64,000 nt of DNA from Rothia nasimurium. Lineage in GTDB: Bacteria > Actinomycetota > Actinomycetes > Actinomycetales > Micrococcaceae. Numbering within the stretch: the stretch's first letter is position 1; each line of letters begins with the position of its first letter. This document shows, piece after piece, positions 43,246 to 51,071 of the stretch. The stretch spans positions 23,661 to 87,660 of the forward strand of contig NZ_CAKMSR010000012.1 in assembly GCF_928381705.1 (NCBI RefSeq). Reading direction: 5' to 3'. Below the pieces are notes generated by a model. That model saw only the letters and a list, made by a program, of their open reading frames with translations, was not told the DNA's origin and did not search any database. The translations under genes were made by a program, and so were the position numbers.

Positions 43246-44490
43246 ATGCCTACCGCACCTGCCGCGCACCAGCGTCCGCCCATCACCGCCCTCACCAGGG
43301 CGCTCACCAGCACACCGGCCCTGGTCACCGCCCTAGCGCTCACCGCCATCAGCGCCTACCCCTTCCTCTGGGACGAAAAAATGGTGGCCCGGGAATTCTT
43401 TGACCTGCAGGTCTACTACGGCGGGGTGGCCCACTGGCTAGAGACCGGCCAGCTCTACAACTGGGCACTGCCTCCCGAGGAAATCTACGGCTTTACCTAC
43501 CCGCCTTTTGCAGCCCTGGTTTTCACACCTTTTGTGTTGCTCACCAGTGCAGATACGGCTGGGCCAATATTTCTGTTGCTCAATATTGCCGCGCTGGTAA
43601 CCCTGGTCTATCTCTCCTGCCGGGGTATGGGGGTAGGCAAGCGCCCTGCCCTGGCAGCCGGGCTCTGGCTCACTCCCCTGCTGCTCAAGTTCTTCCCTAT
43701 CAGCTTCAACATGGAGCTGGGGCAGATTAACCTCTTTTTGGTGCTGCTGATTCTCACCGACGTCATCTACCTCAAGAACACCCGCTGGCACGGGGTGCTC
43801 ATTGCCCTGACCGCCTGCATCAAACTCACCCCGGCTATCTTCGGCCTGCTCTTTCTCGCCACCCGCGATTGGAAGTCTCTGACCCGTTTCGTGGGCACCG
43901 GTCTGGCCTCTATCGCGCTGAGTTTTGCCGTCGATTTTGAGGTAGCCCGCGAGTACTTCACCGAGAAAATCTTTGAATCCTCCCGCGTGGGCTCCATTAC
44001 CGGGGCGCTGAACTATAACCTGCTGGGCACCTGGGCCATGCTCTTCCCCAGTTGGCTCACCGGCCTCCTCTTTGCTATCACCGCCCTGGGGTCGGTAGTG
44101 CTGACTTACCTGGCCATGCGCAGGTTAACGGGGCAGGACGCCCCCGGCGCCTACCTGGGGGCAGCCTCCTGTGTTGCGGTGCTGGGGCTCTTGCTCTCCC
44201 CCATCTCCTGGACCCACCACTGGGTCTGGTTCGTGACCTTCCTCATCTTCGCAGGTCTCTACGGCTGGCGCACTGCGCACAGCGGCTACCTCTACCTGGC
44301 CGCCACCGGCACATTGATTTTTGCTATGCCCTTTGCGGTCTGGTTTGGCGGGCACAACTGGGGCGGTAACGAATGGCCCGAGCACCTAGCTCTCCTACAC
44401 GCCCTGCCGGTGGTCTGGGCCGTCGCCTATATCGCACTAGCAGCTAGAAGCCCTCAATCCCCCAGCTCCCGTAGGCTGCCAGAGAGTTAG
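43246..44490 (+). CDS. GT87-type membrane mannosyltransferase (PimE-like)
   Basis: 414 residues from ATG 43246; GGGGAA precedes it, and the longer open frame back to 42769 lies inside ksgA. About ten membrane helices, with DLQVYYGGVAHWLETGQLY and YGFTYPPFAALVFTP near the N-terminus, the acidic outside-loop motif of the DUF2029/GT87 family, which uses polyprenyl-phosphate mannose outside the membrane, as PimE does in lipoglycan synthesis. Later SWTHHWVW is a family motif. It runs against tatD, overlapping its end by 47 bases, an unusual tail-to-tail overlap. Acceptor unknown. Confidence 0.85.
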   Translation: MPTAPAAHQRPPITALTRALTSTPALVTALALTAISAYPFLWDEKMVAREFFDLQVYYGGVAHWLETGQLYNWALPPEEIYGFTYPPFAALVFTPFVLLTSADTAGPIFLLLNIAALVTLVYLSCRGMGVGKRPALAAGLWLTPLLLKFFPISFNMELGQINLFLVLLILTDVIYLKNTRWHGVLIALTACIKLTPAIFGLLFLATRDWKSLTRFVGTGLASIALSFAVDFEVAREYFTEKIFESSRVGSITGALNYNLLGTWAMLFPSWLTGLLFAITALGSVVLTYLAMRRLTGQDAPGAYLGAASCVAVLGLLLSPISWTHHWVWFVTFLIFAGLYGWRTAHSGYLYLAATGTLIFAMPFAVWFGGHNWGGNEWPEHLALLHALPVVWAVAYIALAARSPQSPSSRRLPES

Positions 44491-45523
44491 CGCGAATATC
44501 CCGGCAGAGCTCTTCCAGGTCAGCCCCCAGGTGTTCAGCCATGAAACGCACGGTGTAGTTGGTCGTGTAGCTGGCATTGGGGCGACCCCGGAAGGGGTGG
44601 GGGGTTAAGAAGGGGGCGTCGGTCTCAGCCAGGATAAGGTCCCGGCGGGCTAACTTCAGCGACTCTTGAATACCGTGCGAGTTCTTGAAGGTCACGGTGC
44701 CCGCAAAGCTCATGTACCAGCCCTGGTCGTTGCAGATCTCGGCTAGGTCGGGCTCGCCGGAGTAGCAGTGGAAGATGACGGTCTCGGGTGCGCCTTCGCT
44801 CAGCAGGATGCGTACAACGTCCTCGTGCGCATCGCGGTCATGAATCTGCACGGCCTTACCGTGTTTCTTCGCCATACGGATATGGGCGCGGAAGGATTCC
44901 TCCTGAGCCCCCTTGCCCTCTTCACCGGTACGGAAGTAATCCAGACCGGTCTCTCCCAGGGCACGGACGCGCGGGTCAGCGGCCAGGGTGTCGATAGCGG
45001 CCAAAGCCTCCTCTAGCTGGCCAGCCTCAGCCAGCTTGGGAGCCTCATTAGGGTGCAGGGCTACAGCGGCTAGCACGCGCCGATCGGCATGGGCAGCGCG
45101 GACGGCATACAGTGAGCTGGGCACATCACAGCCTACCTGCACAATTGCACCGATACCCAAGGCCTCGCCGGTATCGAGAGCGTCGCGGGCGGTTACGGCA
45201 ACCTCACCGTCCAGCAGGTCCATATGGGTGTGGTTATCGACAATGGCGTAGGGCAGGGGCGCAGGAGCTGGTGGAAAGACCAGGTTGCGGCGGCGTCCGT
45301 CCTCGCCCTTCTCTCCGCGGCGGCGAGTGCCCTCCCCGCTGGGTTCCCCTGCGGTGTTGTAGCGGTCAGCCCGGTAGGCCGGGGGTACTTCGCCCTCAAG
45401 AATCGGTTCGGGGGCCTCAAAGATGGTAGCGGCCTGCTCTGCCTCACTGGGTAGGTAGGAAGCAAAACGCTGGGCAAGCTCTGATAGCTCATTAGCAGCC
45501 ATCGAATGGCGGTTGATGCACAC
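44444..45523 (-). CDS. tatD: TatD-family metal-dependent hydrolase
   Basis: 359 residues from GTG 45523, with GAGGA seven bases upstream. The first 90 residues are a polar extension (GEGTRRRGEKGEDGRRR) not seen in the usual 260-residue family. Then IVDNHTHMDLLDG (metal His pair), GETGLDYFR, VQIHDRDAHEDV, FHCYSG and LAETDAPFLTP give the TIM-barrel metal ligands in order. TatD proteins have 3'-5' DNase/RNase activity. Its end overlaps the GT87 gene. The upstream neighbour metG of many relatives is absent. Confidence 0.93.
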   Translation of the reverse strand: MCINRHSMAANELSELAQRFASYLPSEAEQAATIFEAPEPILEGEVPPAYRADRYNTAGEPSGEGTRRRGEKGEDGRRRNLVFPPAPAPLPYAIVDNHTHMDLLDGEVAVTARDALDTGEALGIGAIVQVGCDVPSSLYAVRAAHADRRVLAAVALHPNEAPKLAEAGQLEEALAAIDTLAADPRVRALGETGLDYFRTGEEGKGAQEESFRAHIRMAKKHGKAVQIHDRDAHEDVVRILLSEGAPETVIFHCYSGEPDLAEICNDQGWYMSFAGTVTFKNSHGIQESLKLARRDLILAETDAPFLTPHPFRGRPNASYTTNYTVRFMAEHLGADLEELCRDIRANSLAAYGSWGIEGF

Positions 45524-45582
45524 GGGTAGATCCTCTTGATATAGATAAAGAACATTAATTCATACAGCTTAAATCCTCCCAT

Positions 45583-46317
45583 ACATCGTTGCCCACCAGC
45601 AGCCTTACAGCAGTTAAATCACGAGATAGTAGGACTTCCCTTCAGGAAACAACGACAAGAAATAATAAATTTTAAATCAATGATTTCCCACAAGGGATAG
45701 ATATATTCTATTTTAATAAATTTTTTCCATAATTAGAAAATAAAAACTTTTTAACCGTAAACATCATGACCCATAAATTCACTCCCAGCCCTCCTCAGCA
45801 AGTAATAATCCACTCATACTAAGAGACCACCTAAAACTAGTATGCAGAACACGCCACGTCTTGATCTGAGCAATGACTCACTCCATCACCGACCGCAACC
45901 GACTAAGCACCCAGCCATTCTGCCTACTCCTCGGCACTAGGCCTAAACTATGCCTGACGCTTCATCAGGGTAGCCACCCCCAGGCTTATGCAGCTCTTAT
46001 TCGCTAAAGTCGTCGCATTTAGATACTCCCCCAAGCCCATGAGATTTAAAAGCATAAGCGTCACACCTAACCCCAAGGGCCGAGTCGCGGTCACCATTAG
46101 GAGTCAGCCGCCTGATTTTACCCAGGCGCTGTGGACTTATAGAGCTGCGAAGGAGTATTGCGAATTGCTGGCACTTCAGGTCTGTTGCAGGTTTGTTGGG
46201 CAACAACATCCTCCGGCGCAATCTTGAGAGTATCCCTAGCGTTTTATCTGATCTTTACTGCTGCGCGATGCTTTGCTTAGTTTGCAATGAGAACTTTTAA
46301 GCAACCCTCGTTAAATA
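45583..46317. other. Gene-free interval between tatD and the GT32-like gene
   Basis: About 735 bases with no supported gene. The first 280 are very A+T-rich, with a 13-base palindrome (AAATCA-A-TGATTT, 45674-45686); the rest has mixed composition. A 79-codon frame at 45988-46227 has no family motif and no ribosome site. The tatD promoter presumably lies in the A+T-rich part. It may be a remnant of replaced genes, but no recognisable fragment remains. Confidence 0.5.
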
Positions 46318-47139
46318 TTATCGGTAATTTTCTGTAATTACACCAAGAGTATCATCTTTATAAATATGTTTATGGTATTTTAAGGAAATTGGATGAAGGA
46401 TTTCGCCTAATAATTCCGTCCAGCCAAAGGGGTAACCCTGAGGTGGATTATAACTATCACTTTCACCTGCATCAGCAGCCTCTAGAGCTATCATGCGTTC
46501 AGTCATACGACGCTCCATTTCTTGCAAAGCTTCACCGGCCAATGGAGTCTGTGGCTTAAAGGCAAATAAACCCATGCCCATCAATAGACCGTAGTGGCGT
46601 CTAATCTGCTGCCCAAGATGACCAGGAACATTTGCGGTGCTCCACCTCCCAAGTTCAGGATAGCCCGTCGCCCACAATCCATCATCACTATTAAGAATCC
46701 GAACACTATTAGCTAAATCTCCACGGATTTCTTTAATATCCGTATAAATGCCACCGTGGTGATACATAATATACATACGCAAGTAGTCAGCTTTATGCAC
46801 CGGTGTTAGATATCTAAAACCAGGGTGAACACCTCCCCTTACTTCAACTTGAGAAGGGTTGGTTACCAGCTCATAAGGAATTCCTAATTTCTTAAGATAT
46901 TCAAGATTGCGCAAACGGTTCGCTGTGAGCTCATTCTTCCCCATCCACAAAAACCACAATTTCAAAGGAGCTTCTCTTGGTGCTGGAACTGGGTCAAGAC
47001 TATTTGACATAAAAGTAGCCCCAGGATTTTCTCGGTAGGTATAGGGAATCAACCTATCCTTTGTAATCCAAAACTTGTCTTTTCCATTTTCTATGTGGGG
47101 TTTAAATTTATGTTTTACTTGGTAAAAAATACTGGACAT
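46318..47139 (-). CDS. GT32-like (OCH1/capsular) glycosyltransferase
   Basis: 273 residues from ATG 47139; the frame continues to GTG 47244 inside the rsmI end, so the start is uncertain. KLWFLWMGKNELT and then HKADYLRMYIMYHHGGIYTDIKEI give the conserved ADYLR-x-GGIY-x-D motif of GT32, where the last acidic pair is usually DxD and here reads TDIK, so the second metal ligand is altered. The family uses nucleotide sugars in capsule or mannan synthesis. A+T-rich, isolated between rsmI and a gene-free stretch, so probably acquired. The changed metal site leaves activity open. Confidence 0.7.
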   Translation of the reverse strand: MSSIFYQVKHKFKPHIENGKDKFWITKDRLIPYTYRENPGATFMSNSLDPVPAPREAPLKLWFLWMGKNELTANRLRNLEYLKKLGIPYELVTNPSQVEVRGGVHPGFRYLTPVHKADYLRMYIMYHHGGIYTDIKEIRGDLANSVRILNSDDGLWATGYPELGRWSTANVPGHLGQQIRRHYGLLMGMGLFAFKPQTPLAGEALQEMERRMTERMIALEAADAGESDSYNPPQGYPFGWTELLGEILHPISLKYHKHIYKDDTLGVITENYR

Positions 47140-47233
47140 CGCACTACCAAAATTCTCGAAGAGAAAGAGGATAATTTCATTATCATGGACAGGAATATAC
47201 TTGTATATTCCTGAGCTCCAGTATACCCAAATA

Positions 47234-48112
47234 CTACCCCTCACGCACCGTTAGTACCGCCTCATACAAGTCACGCTTGGACACCCCGTAAGAGGCGGCA
47301 ACCTGTGCACAGGCATCTTTCAGACGCACCCCGCCATCCACCAGTTCAAGGACGAGATCGGTTAGGTTCTCTGCTTCTTCGGCCTCAGGTGCGGGCGCCC
47401 CCTCCACCACGATGGCAATTTCGCCCTTCATGTGCTTGGACTCTGCCCAGGTGATTAGTTCTGCCAGGCTACCGCGGGCTACTTCTTCGTGCAGCTTGGT
47501 AAGTTCGCGGCAGACAGCCGCCCGGCGCTGCGCTCCGAAGGTTTCAGCAAAGTCGTGCAGGGTTGCGGCCAGCCGGTGGGGAGACTCGTAGAAGACCATG
47601 GTCCGCTCTTCGGCTGCAAGGGCCTTAAGACGGCGGGTGCGGTCTGAGCCCTTGCGGGCCAGGAAGCCCTCGAAGGTGAAACGGCCCGAGGGTAGGCCGG
47701 AAACGGCAATAGCGGTGACCACAGCCGAAGGGCCGGGCAGGGCGGTGACGGTCAGACCAGCATCAGCTACGGCAGCTGCCGCCACATAGCCGGGGTCAGA
47801 AACCGCTGGCATACCGGCATCCGACATGAGTAGCACGGTCTGCCCGGCTGCCACGGCCTCAACAATCTGCCCGGCACGGTCGGCCTCGTTGTGGTCGTGG
47901 TTGACCAGTACCCGACCCCGGGTGGTGACACCCAGCCCGGCAGCGAGTTTGCGCAGGGTACGACTATCTTCTACGGCCAGGACGTCGGCGGACGCGAGCG
48001 CCTCACGCAGACGCGGGGAGGCGTCGGCTAGGTTACCGATGGGGGTGCCGCCCAGGACGAGGGCGCCGCCTTCGGCCGGCGCAGCGGGCGTGGTATGAGG
48101 GGAGGGTTCCAT
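47234..48112 (-). CDS. rsmI: 16S rRNA 2'-O-ribose methyltransferase RsmI
   Basis: 292 residues from ATG 48112; the open frame continues upstream to 48184 without homology. LVLGGTPIGNLADASPRLREAL, EDSRTLRKL, LLMSDAGMPAVSDPG and FYESPHRLAATL are the successive motifs of this tetrapyrrole-methylase-fold enzyme, which methylates C1402 of 16S rRNA. The C-terminal part (LKDACAQVAASYGVSKRDLY) is the usual HTH-like tail. It precedes pmt in opposite orientation in many actinobacteria; here a DUF559 gene with flanking repeats is inserted between them. Confidence 0.95.
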   Translation of the reverse strand: MEPSPHTTPAAPAEGGALVLGGTPIGNLADASPRLREALASADVLAVEDSRTLRKLAAGLGVTTRGRVLVNHDHNEADRAGQIVEAVAAGQTVLLMSDAGMPAVSDPGYVAAAAVADAGLTVTALPGPSAVVTAIAVSGLPSGRFTFEGFLARKGSDRTRRLKALAAEERTMVFYESPHRLAATLHDFAETFGAQRRAAVCRELTKLHEEVARGSLAELITWAESKHMKGEIAIVVEGAPAPEAEEAENLTDLVLELVDGGVRLKDACAQVAASYGVSKRDLYEAVLTVREG

Positions 48113-48146
48113 AGGGTTAAACCCTACTACTTTTGCTCCCCTACAA

Positions 48147-48212
48147 GTAGGGACCAGATTCCTCCCGACGTCCTTGTCCGCCACACATACAATCGTTACT
48201 TTTCTGGTCCCT
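48147..48212. repeat. 66-bp palindromic element, left copy
   Basis: Ends in GTAGGGACCAGATTCCTCC and TTTTCTGGTCCCT, so the two ends are inverted repeats (AGGGACCAGA / TCTGGTCCCT). It is the reverse complement of the element at 49322-49387: 13 identical bases at one end, 19 at the other, and a middle of exactly 34 bases in each, partly similar. It lies 3 bases beyond the DUF559 stop. Confidence 0.8.
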
Positions 48213-48214
48213 TG

Positions 48215-49141
48215 TTACCTGAGCGCTGCGATTCTGCTGCTCCCGTTTTTCCGTTGCATGGTGGCAAGAACTTCACGAACGATCCTCTGCGGGTGGTTCA
48301 CAACGGTAGACCAGTCATAGCGCAGCACATCCCACCCCGCATTTTTCAGTAGCTTCTCGCGTCGCACCTCGTTGAAGAAAACCTCATCGCGGCTCTGGGA
48401 ATCAAGGTATTTCACCCGCCCATCAAATTCGAGGGCAATCATTTCATCTTCGTAAGCAAAGTCGAGCCGGAAGTGTTCGTTGTCAACCCAGACATCAACC
48501 TGCTGGGTTGGCAGGGGTAAGGGGCTCATGTGTAAGACCCATTTCAGTTTGCTTTCACCAGCACTCTCGCTCGAAGAACTCATGAGGCCGACAACCGTCC
48601 GCATTTTCTGAACTCCGCGCCCCCTCTGGCGCCCCAAATATTCCGCGACTTCCTCAACGGTGCATGCTCCCTGATAAAGCGCTGACTCAACCGTAACTAG
48701 CGCTGAGGACGGATGCAGGTAGCGGCAACAGTCAGCTAAAGTCCGCAGGCGGGTAGTGAGGTGAAATAAACCGTGCGATGACGTCGTATCGAGAGCTGTA
48801 TACGAATAGTGCTTTGCAATACCTTGAGCACGCCCCCGTGAACTAGGGTGGCACTGTACATCTACCAGCTTCTGATCTACCACAGCAAAGCCATGCAACC
48901 AGGCAGCGGTTTGGTGGGTAAAGATGGTTTGAGGGTTCTTCTTGTAAACAGCAGAAATAAAATAGGGGTACTGCTGATAGCGGGGAAGCTGACGAAAATT
49001 TGACTGGGTTGTATAAACACCAGGGAGGAGACGAGTCAGCTCCTGTTGTCTAACCCGGCGAGCGATAACAGTAGAGCTCATACCCAGCTGCTGCAGTTCC
49101 CTGTAGGTATAAACGGTTTGAAGGCTATCGAGAATATCCAT
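48215..49141 (-). CDS. AbiEi-like N-terminal domain plus DUF559 nuclease-like domain protein
   Basis: 308 residues from ATG 49141. The N-terminal winged helix (YTYRELQQLGMSSTVIARRV followed by LLPGVYTT) is the AbiEi-type antitoxin domain. The C-terminal 100 residues (FRLDFAYEDEMIALEFDG, LKNAGWDVLRYDWSTV) match DUF559, a PD-(D/E)xK-like fold related to very-short-patch repair nucleases, with the acidic residues of the metal site visible. Function of such fusions is not established. No cognate toxin gene lies next to it. It is framed by two inverted 66-bp elements. The frame could start as far back as 49279. Confidence 0.8.
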   Translation of the reverse strand: MDILDSLQTVYTYRELQQLGMSSTVIARRVRQQELTRLLPGVYTTQSNFRQLPRYQQYPYFISAVYKKNPQTIFTHQTAAWLHGFAVVDQKLVDVQCHPSSRGRAQGIAKHYSYTALDTTSSHGLFHLTTRLRTLADCCRYLHPSSALVTVESALYQGACTVEEVAEYLGRQRGRGVQKMRTVVGLMSSSSESAGESKLKWVLHMSPLPLPTQQVDVWVDNEHFRLDFAYEDEMIALEFDGRVKYLDSQSRDEVFFNEVRREKLLKNAGWDVLRYDWSTVVNHPQRIVREVLATMQRKNGSSRIAALR

Positions 49142-49321
49142 GACAGCATTCTGTTGTGTATGAGCTAATTTTCTAGAACTGATGTTTCCTGTGGATAAAG
49201 TTTCTCCCAGTCTCAACGTATTGCGCCAAAAAAGATTTTTTATCGGTCGGGTTGTTACAGCGCATAAACAGATATCCACAGGGTAGCTTCACCACCCGTG
49301 GCTAGAACCCCTGCCCCTCGT

Positions 49322-49387
49322 AGGGACCAGAAAAATACCGACTGTAGGTCATGGCATGAAGTATTTTGGGAGGAATCTGGTCCCTAC
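49322..49387. repeat. 66-bp palindromic element, right copy (inverted)
   Basis: AGGGACCAGAAAA at the left end and GGAGGAATCTGGTCCCTAC at the right. It is the inverted partner of 48147-48212, separated from it by 1109 bases that hold only the DUF559 gene. It can fold through its own ends (AGGGACCAGA with TCTGGTCCCT). Confidence 0.8.
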
Positions 49388-49393
49388 TAGATA

Positions 49394-49413
49394 GGACCAG
49401 AGGAAGCTGGTCC
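49394..49413. repeat. Short GGACCAG/CTGGTCC hairpin
   Basis: GGACCAG and CTGGTCC flank 6 bases, six bases beyond the right 66-bp element. It shares the tip sequence of that element and looks like a shortened copy. Confidence 0.6.
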
Positions 49414-49446
49414 CCACGCGTCAGCACATGATTCTGCTGCCCCGGG

Positions 49447-49459
49447 TAGCATATCTAGG
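49447..49459 (+). promoter_or_regulatory. Possible leaderless -10 of pmt
   Basis: TAGCAT (49447-49452) is followed by seven bases to the GTG at 49460. No clear -35 is seen, and TAGGG within the gap could act as a weak ribosome site instead. Confidence 0.35.
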
Positions 49460-51067
49460 GTGACATCTAACCCTACCTCTGCCGTCCTGACCCTCAAAGA
49501 CGCTTTCACCGAGTCAGCCCTCCGGGCGCGACTAGCTGTAACAGCGGTACCGCTGCCCCGCTACGGCTGGGTGGCTCCCCTGCTTGTGCTGGTGCTTGCC
49601 GGGCTCATGCGTTTTGTAAACCTGGCTAACCCTAACGCCATCGTCTTTGACGAAACCTACTACGCTAAAGACGCCTACTCCCTGCTGCACTTTGGGTATG
49701 AGCGCAACTGGTCTGATACAGCCAACGAGACCTTCGTTGCCGGAGCCCCATCGGGCGTCCTTGAAACCGCCGAATATGTGGTCCACCCGCCGGTTGGTAA
49801 GTGGATGATCGCCTTCGGCATGGCATTTTTTGGGGACGATAACCCCTTTGGGTGGCGCTTTGCCGCAGCACTCACCGGCACCCTGTCAGTAGGCCTGGTC
49901 ATGCTGGCTGGTTGGCTGCTCTTCCGCTCAGTGACGGTAGCAACCCTTGCCGGTCTGCTGATTTCTATCGACGGCTTGCACTTTGCGCAGTCCCGTTTTG
50001 CCCTGCTGGATATCTTCCTCATGTTCTGGCTGCTGGCTACCTTCGTGGCCCTACTGCTTGACCGCTATCAGGGTAGGCGCCAGCTCGCTGCCCGAATCGC
50101 AGCCCACGCCCGCGACCACAACGGCACCCCCACCGACGACTTTATGCTTTACGGGCCCTGGCTAGGCTTCCGTTACTGGCGGTTCATCGCCGGCATCTGT
50201 GCGGGTCTGGCGGTCGGCGTCAAATGGAACGCTCTCTTCTTCATCGCTATCTTCGGTCTGCTCACGGTATTCTGGGACGCCAACGCCCGCCGTATCGCAG
50301 GTATCCGCCGCTGGTACATCTCGGGCTTCCTGCGCGACGGCGTCCTCGCCTTCTTTGCCCTCATCGGCACCGGCCTACTCACCTACCTAGCGACCTGGAC
50401 CGGTTGGTTCCTCTCAGACTCCGCCTACGACCGTAATTGGGCAGCAGAGCACCCCGGCGAGGGGGTTCTCTGGTTGCCGGAGTCTCTGCGCTCGCTGTGG
50501 GAGTACCACCGCTCTGCCTATGCCTTCCATTCGGGGCTGGATTCCCCCCACACCTACGAGTCCCCGGCCTGGCAGTGGCTGATTTTGGGTCGCCCCACCA
50601 GCTACTACTATGAGTCACCTGACCTGGGCGTGAACGGCTGTACGGTTGATTCCTGCTCTGAGGCGGTGCTGAATATCGGCAACCCGCTCATCTGGTGGTC
50701 CTTTATCATCGTTGCAACCCTGTCCCTGCTCATTGTGCTGCTGCGCCGCGACTGGCGTTTTGCGGCCCTTTTCGCGGTCTTCGCGGTGGGCTACTTCCCC
50801 TGGTTTGCCTACCCCGAGCGCACCATGTTCTTCTTCTACGCCCTCTCCTTCGAGCCCTACCTGATTCTTATGCTGGCAGGTATTTTGGGGCTAGCGCTAG
50901 GACGCCCCGGCGACAGCGTACGCCGCCGCCGGGCAGGGCTACTGGTGGTAGGGCTCTTTGTGGTCTTCGCGCTGTTAGTCTCTATCTACTACTGGCCTAT
51001 TTGGACGGCCCAGACCGTCCCCTACACCGAGTGGCGCGAACGCATGTGGTTTGACGCCTGGATTTAG
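49460..51067 (+). CDS. pmt: Polyprenyl-phosphate-mannose-protein mannosyltransferase
   Basis: 535 residues, about eleven membrane helices. IVFDETYYAKDAYSLL (near residue 58) carries the catalytic DE of the first outside loop of GT39; VHPPVGKWMIAFGMAFFG and RFAAALTGTLSVGL follow as in Pmt/PMT family members, and the tail has WFAYPERTMFFFYAL. It transfers mannose from polyprenyl-phosphate mannose to secreted proteins at Ser/Thr. GTG start at 49460. It diverges from the DUF559-rsmI side and runs against the Lit-like gene. Confidence 0.94.
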   Translation: MTSNPTSAVLTLKDAFTESALRARLAVTAVPLPRYGWVAPLLVLVLAGLMRFVNLANPNAIVFDETYYAKDAYSLLHFGYERNWSDTANETFVAGAPSGVLETAEYVVHPPVGKWMIAFGMAFFGDDNPFGWRFAAALTGTLSVGLVMLAGWLLFRSVTVATLAGLLISIDGLHFAQSRFALLDIFLMFWLLATFVALLLDRYQGRRQLAARIAAHARDHNGTPTDDFMLYGPWLGFRYWRFIAGICAGLAVGVKWNALFFIAIFGLLTVFWDANARRIAGIRRWYISGFLRDGVLAFFALIGTGLLTYLATWTGWFLSDSAYDRNWAAEHPGEGVLWLPESLRSLWEYHRSAYAFHSGLDSPHTYESPAWQWLILGRPTSYYYESPDLGVNGCTVDSCSEAVLNIGNPLIWWSFIIVATLSLLIVLLRRDWRFAALFAVFAVGYFPWFAYPERTMFFFYALSFEPYLILMLAGILGLALGRPGDSVRRRRAGLLVVGLFVVFALLVSIYYWPIWTAQTVPYTEWRERMWFDAWI

Positions 51068-51071
51068 GGGC

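Noticed and set aside
45661..45720. A possible att site or origin in the A+T-rich stretch
   Set aside because: One short palindrome and A+T richness alone do not support an origin or attachment site; no integrase or repeated DnaA-box pattern was seen.
45988..46227. 79-codon frame in the gene-free stretch
   Set aside because: No motif, no ribosome site, unusual composition for a protein of this genome, and an antisense frame of the same length.
48215..49141. Type IV toxin-antitoxin pair
   Set aside because: Only the AbiEi-like domain is seen, fused to a DUF559 domain; no AbiEii-type toxin gene is adjacent.
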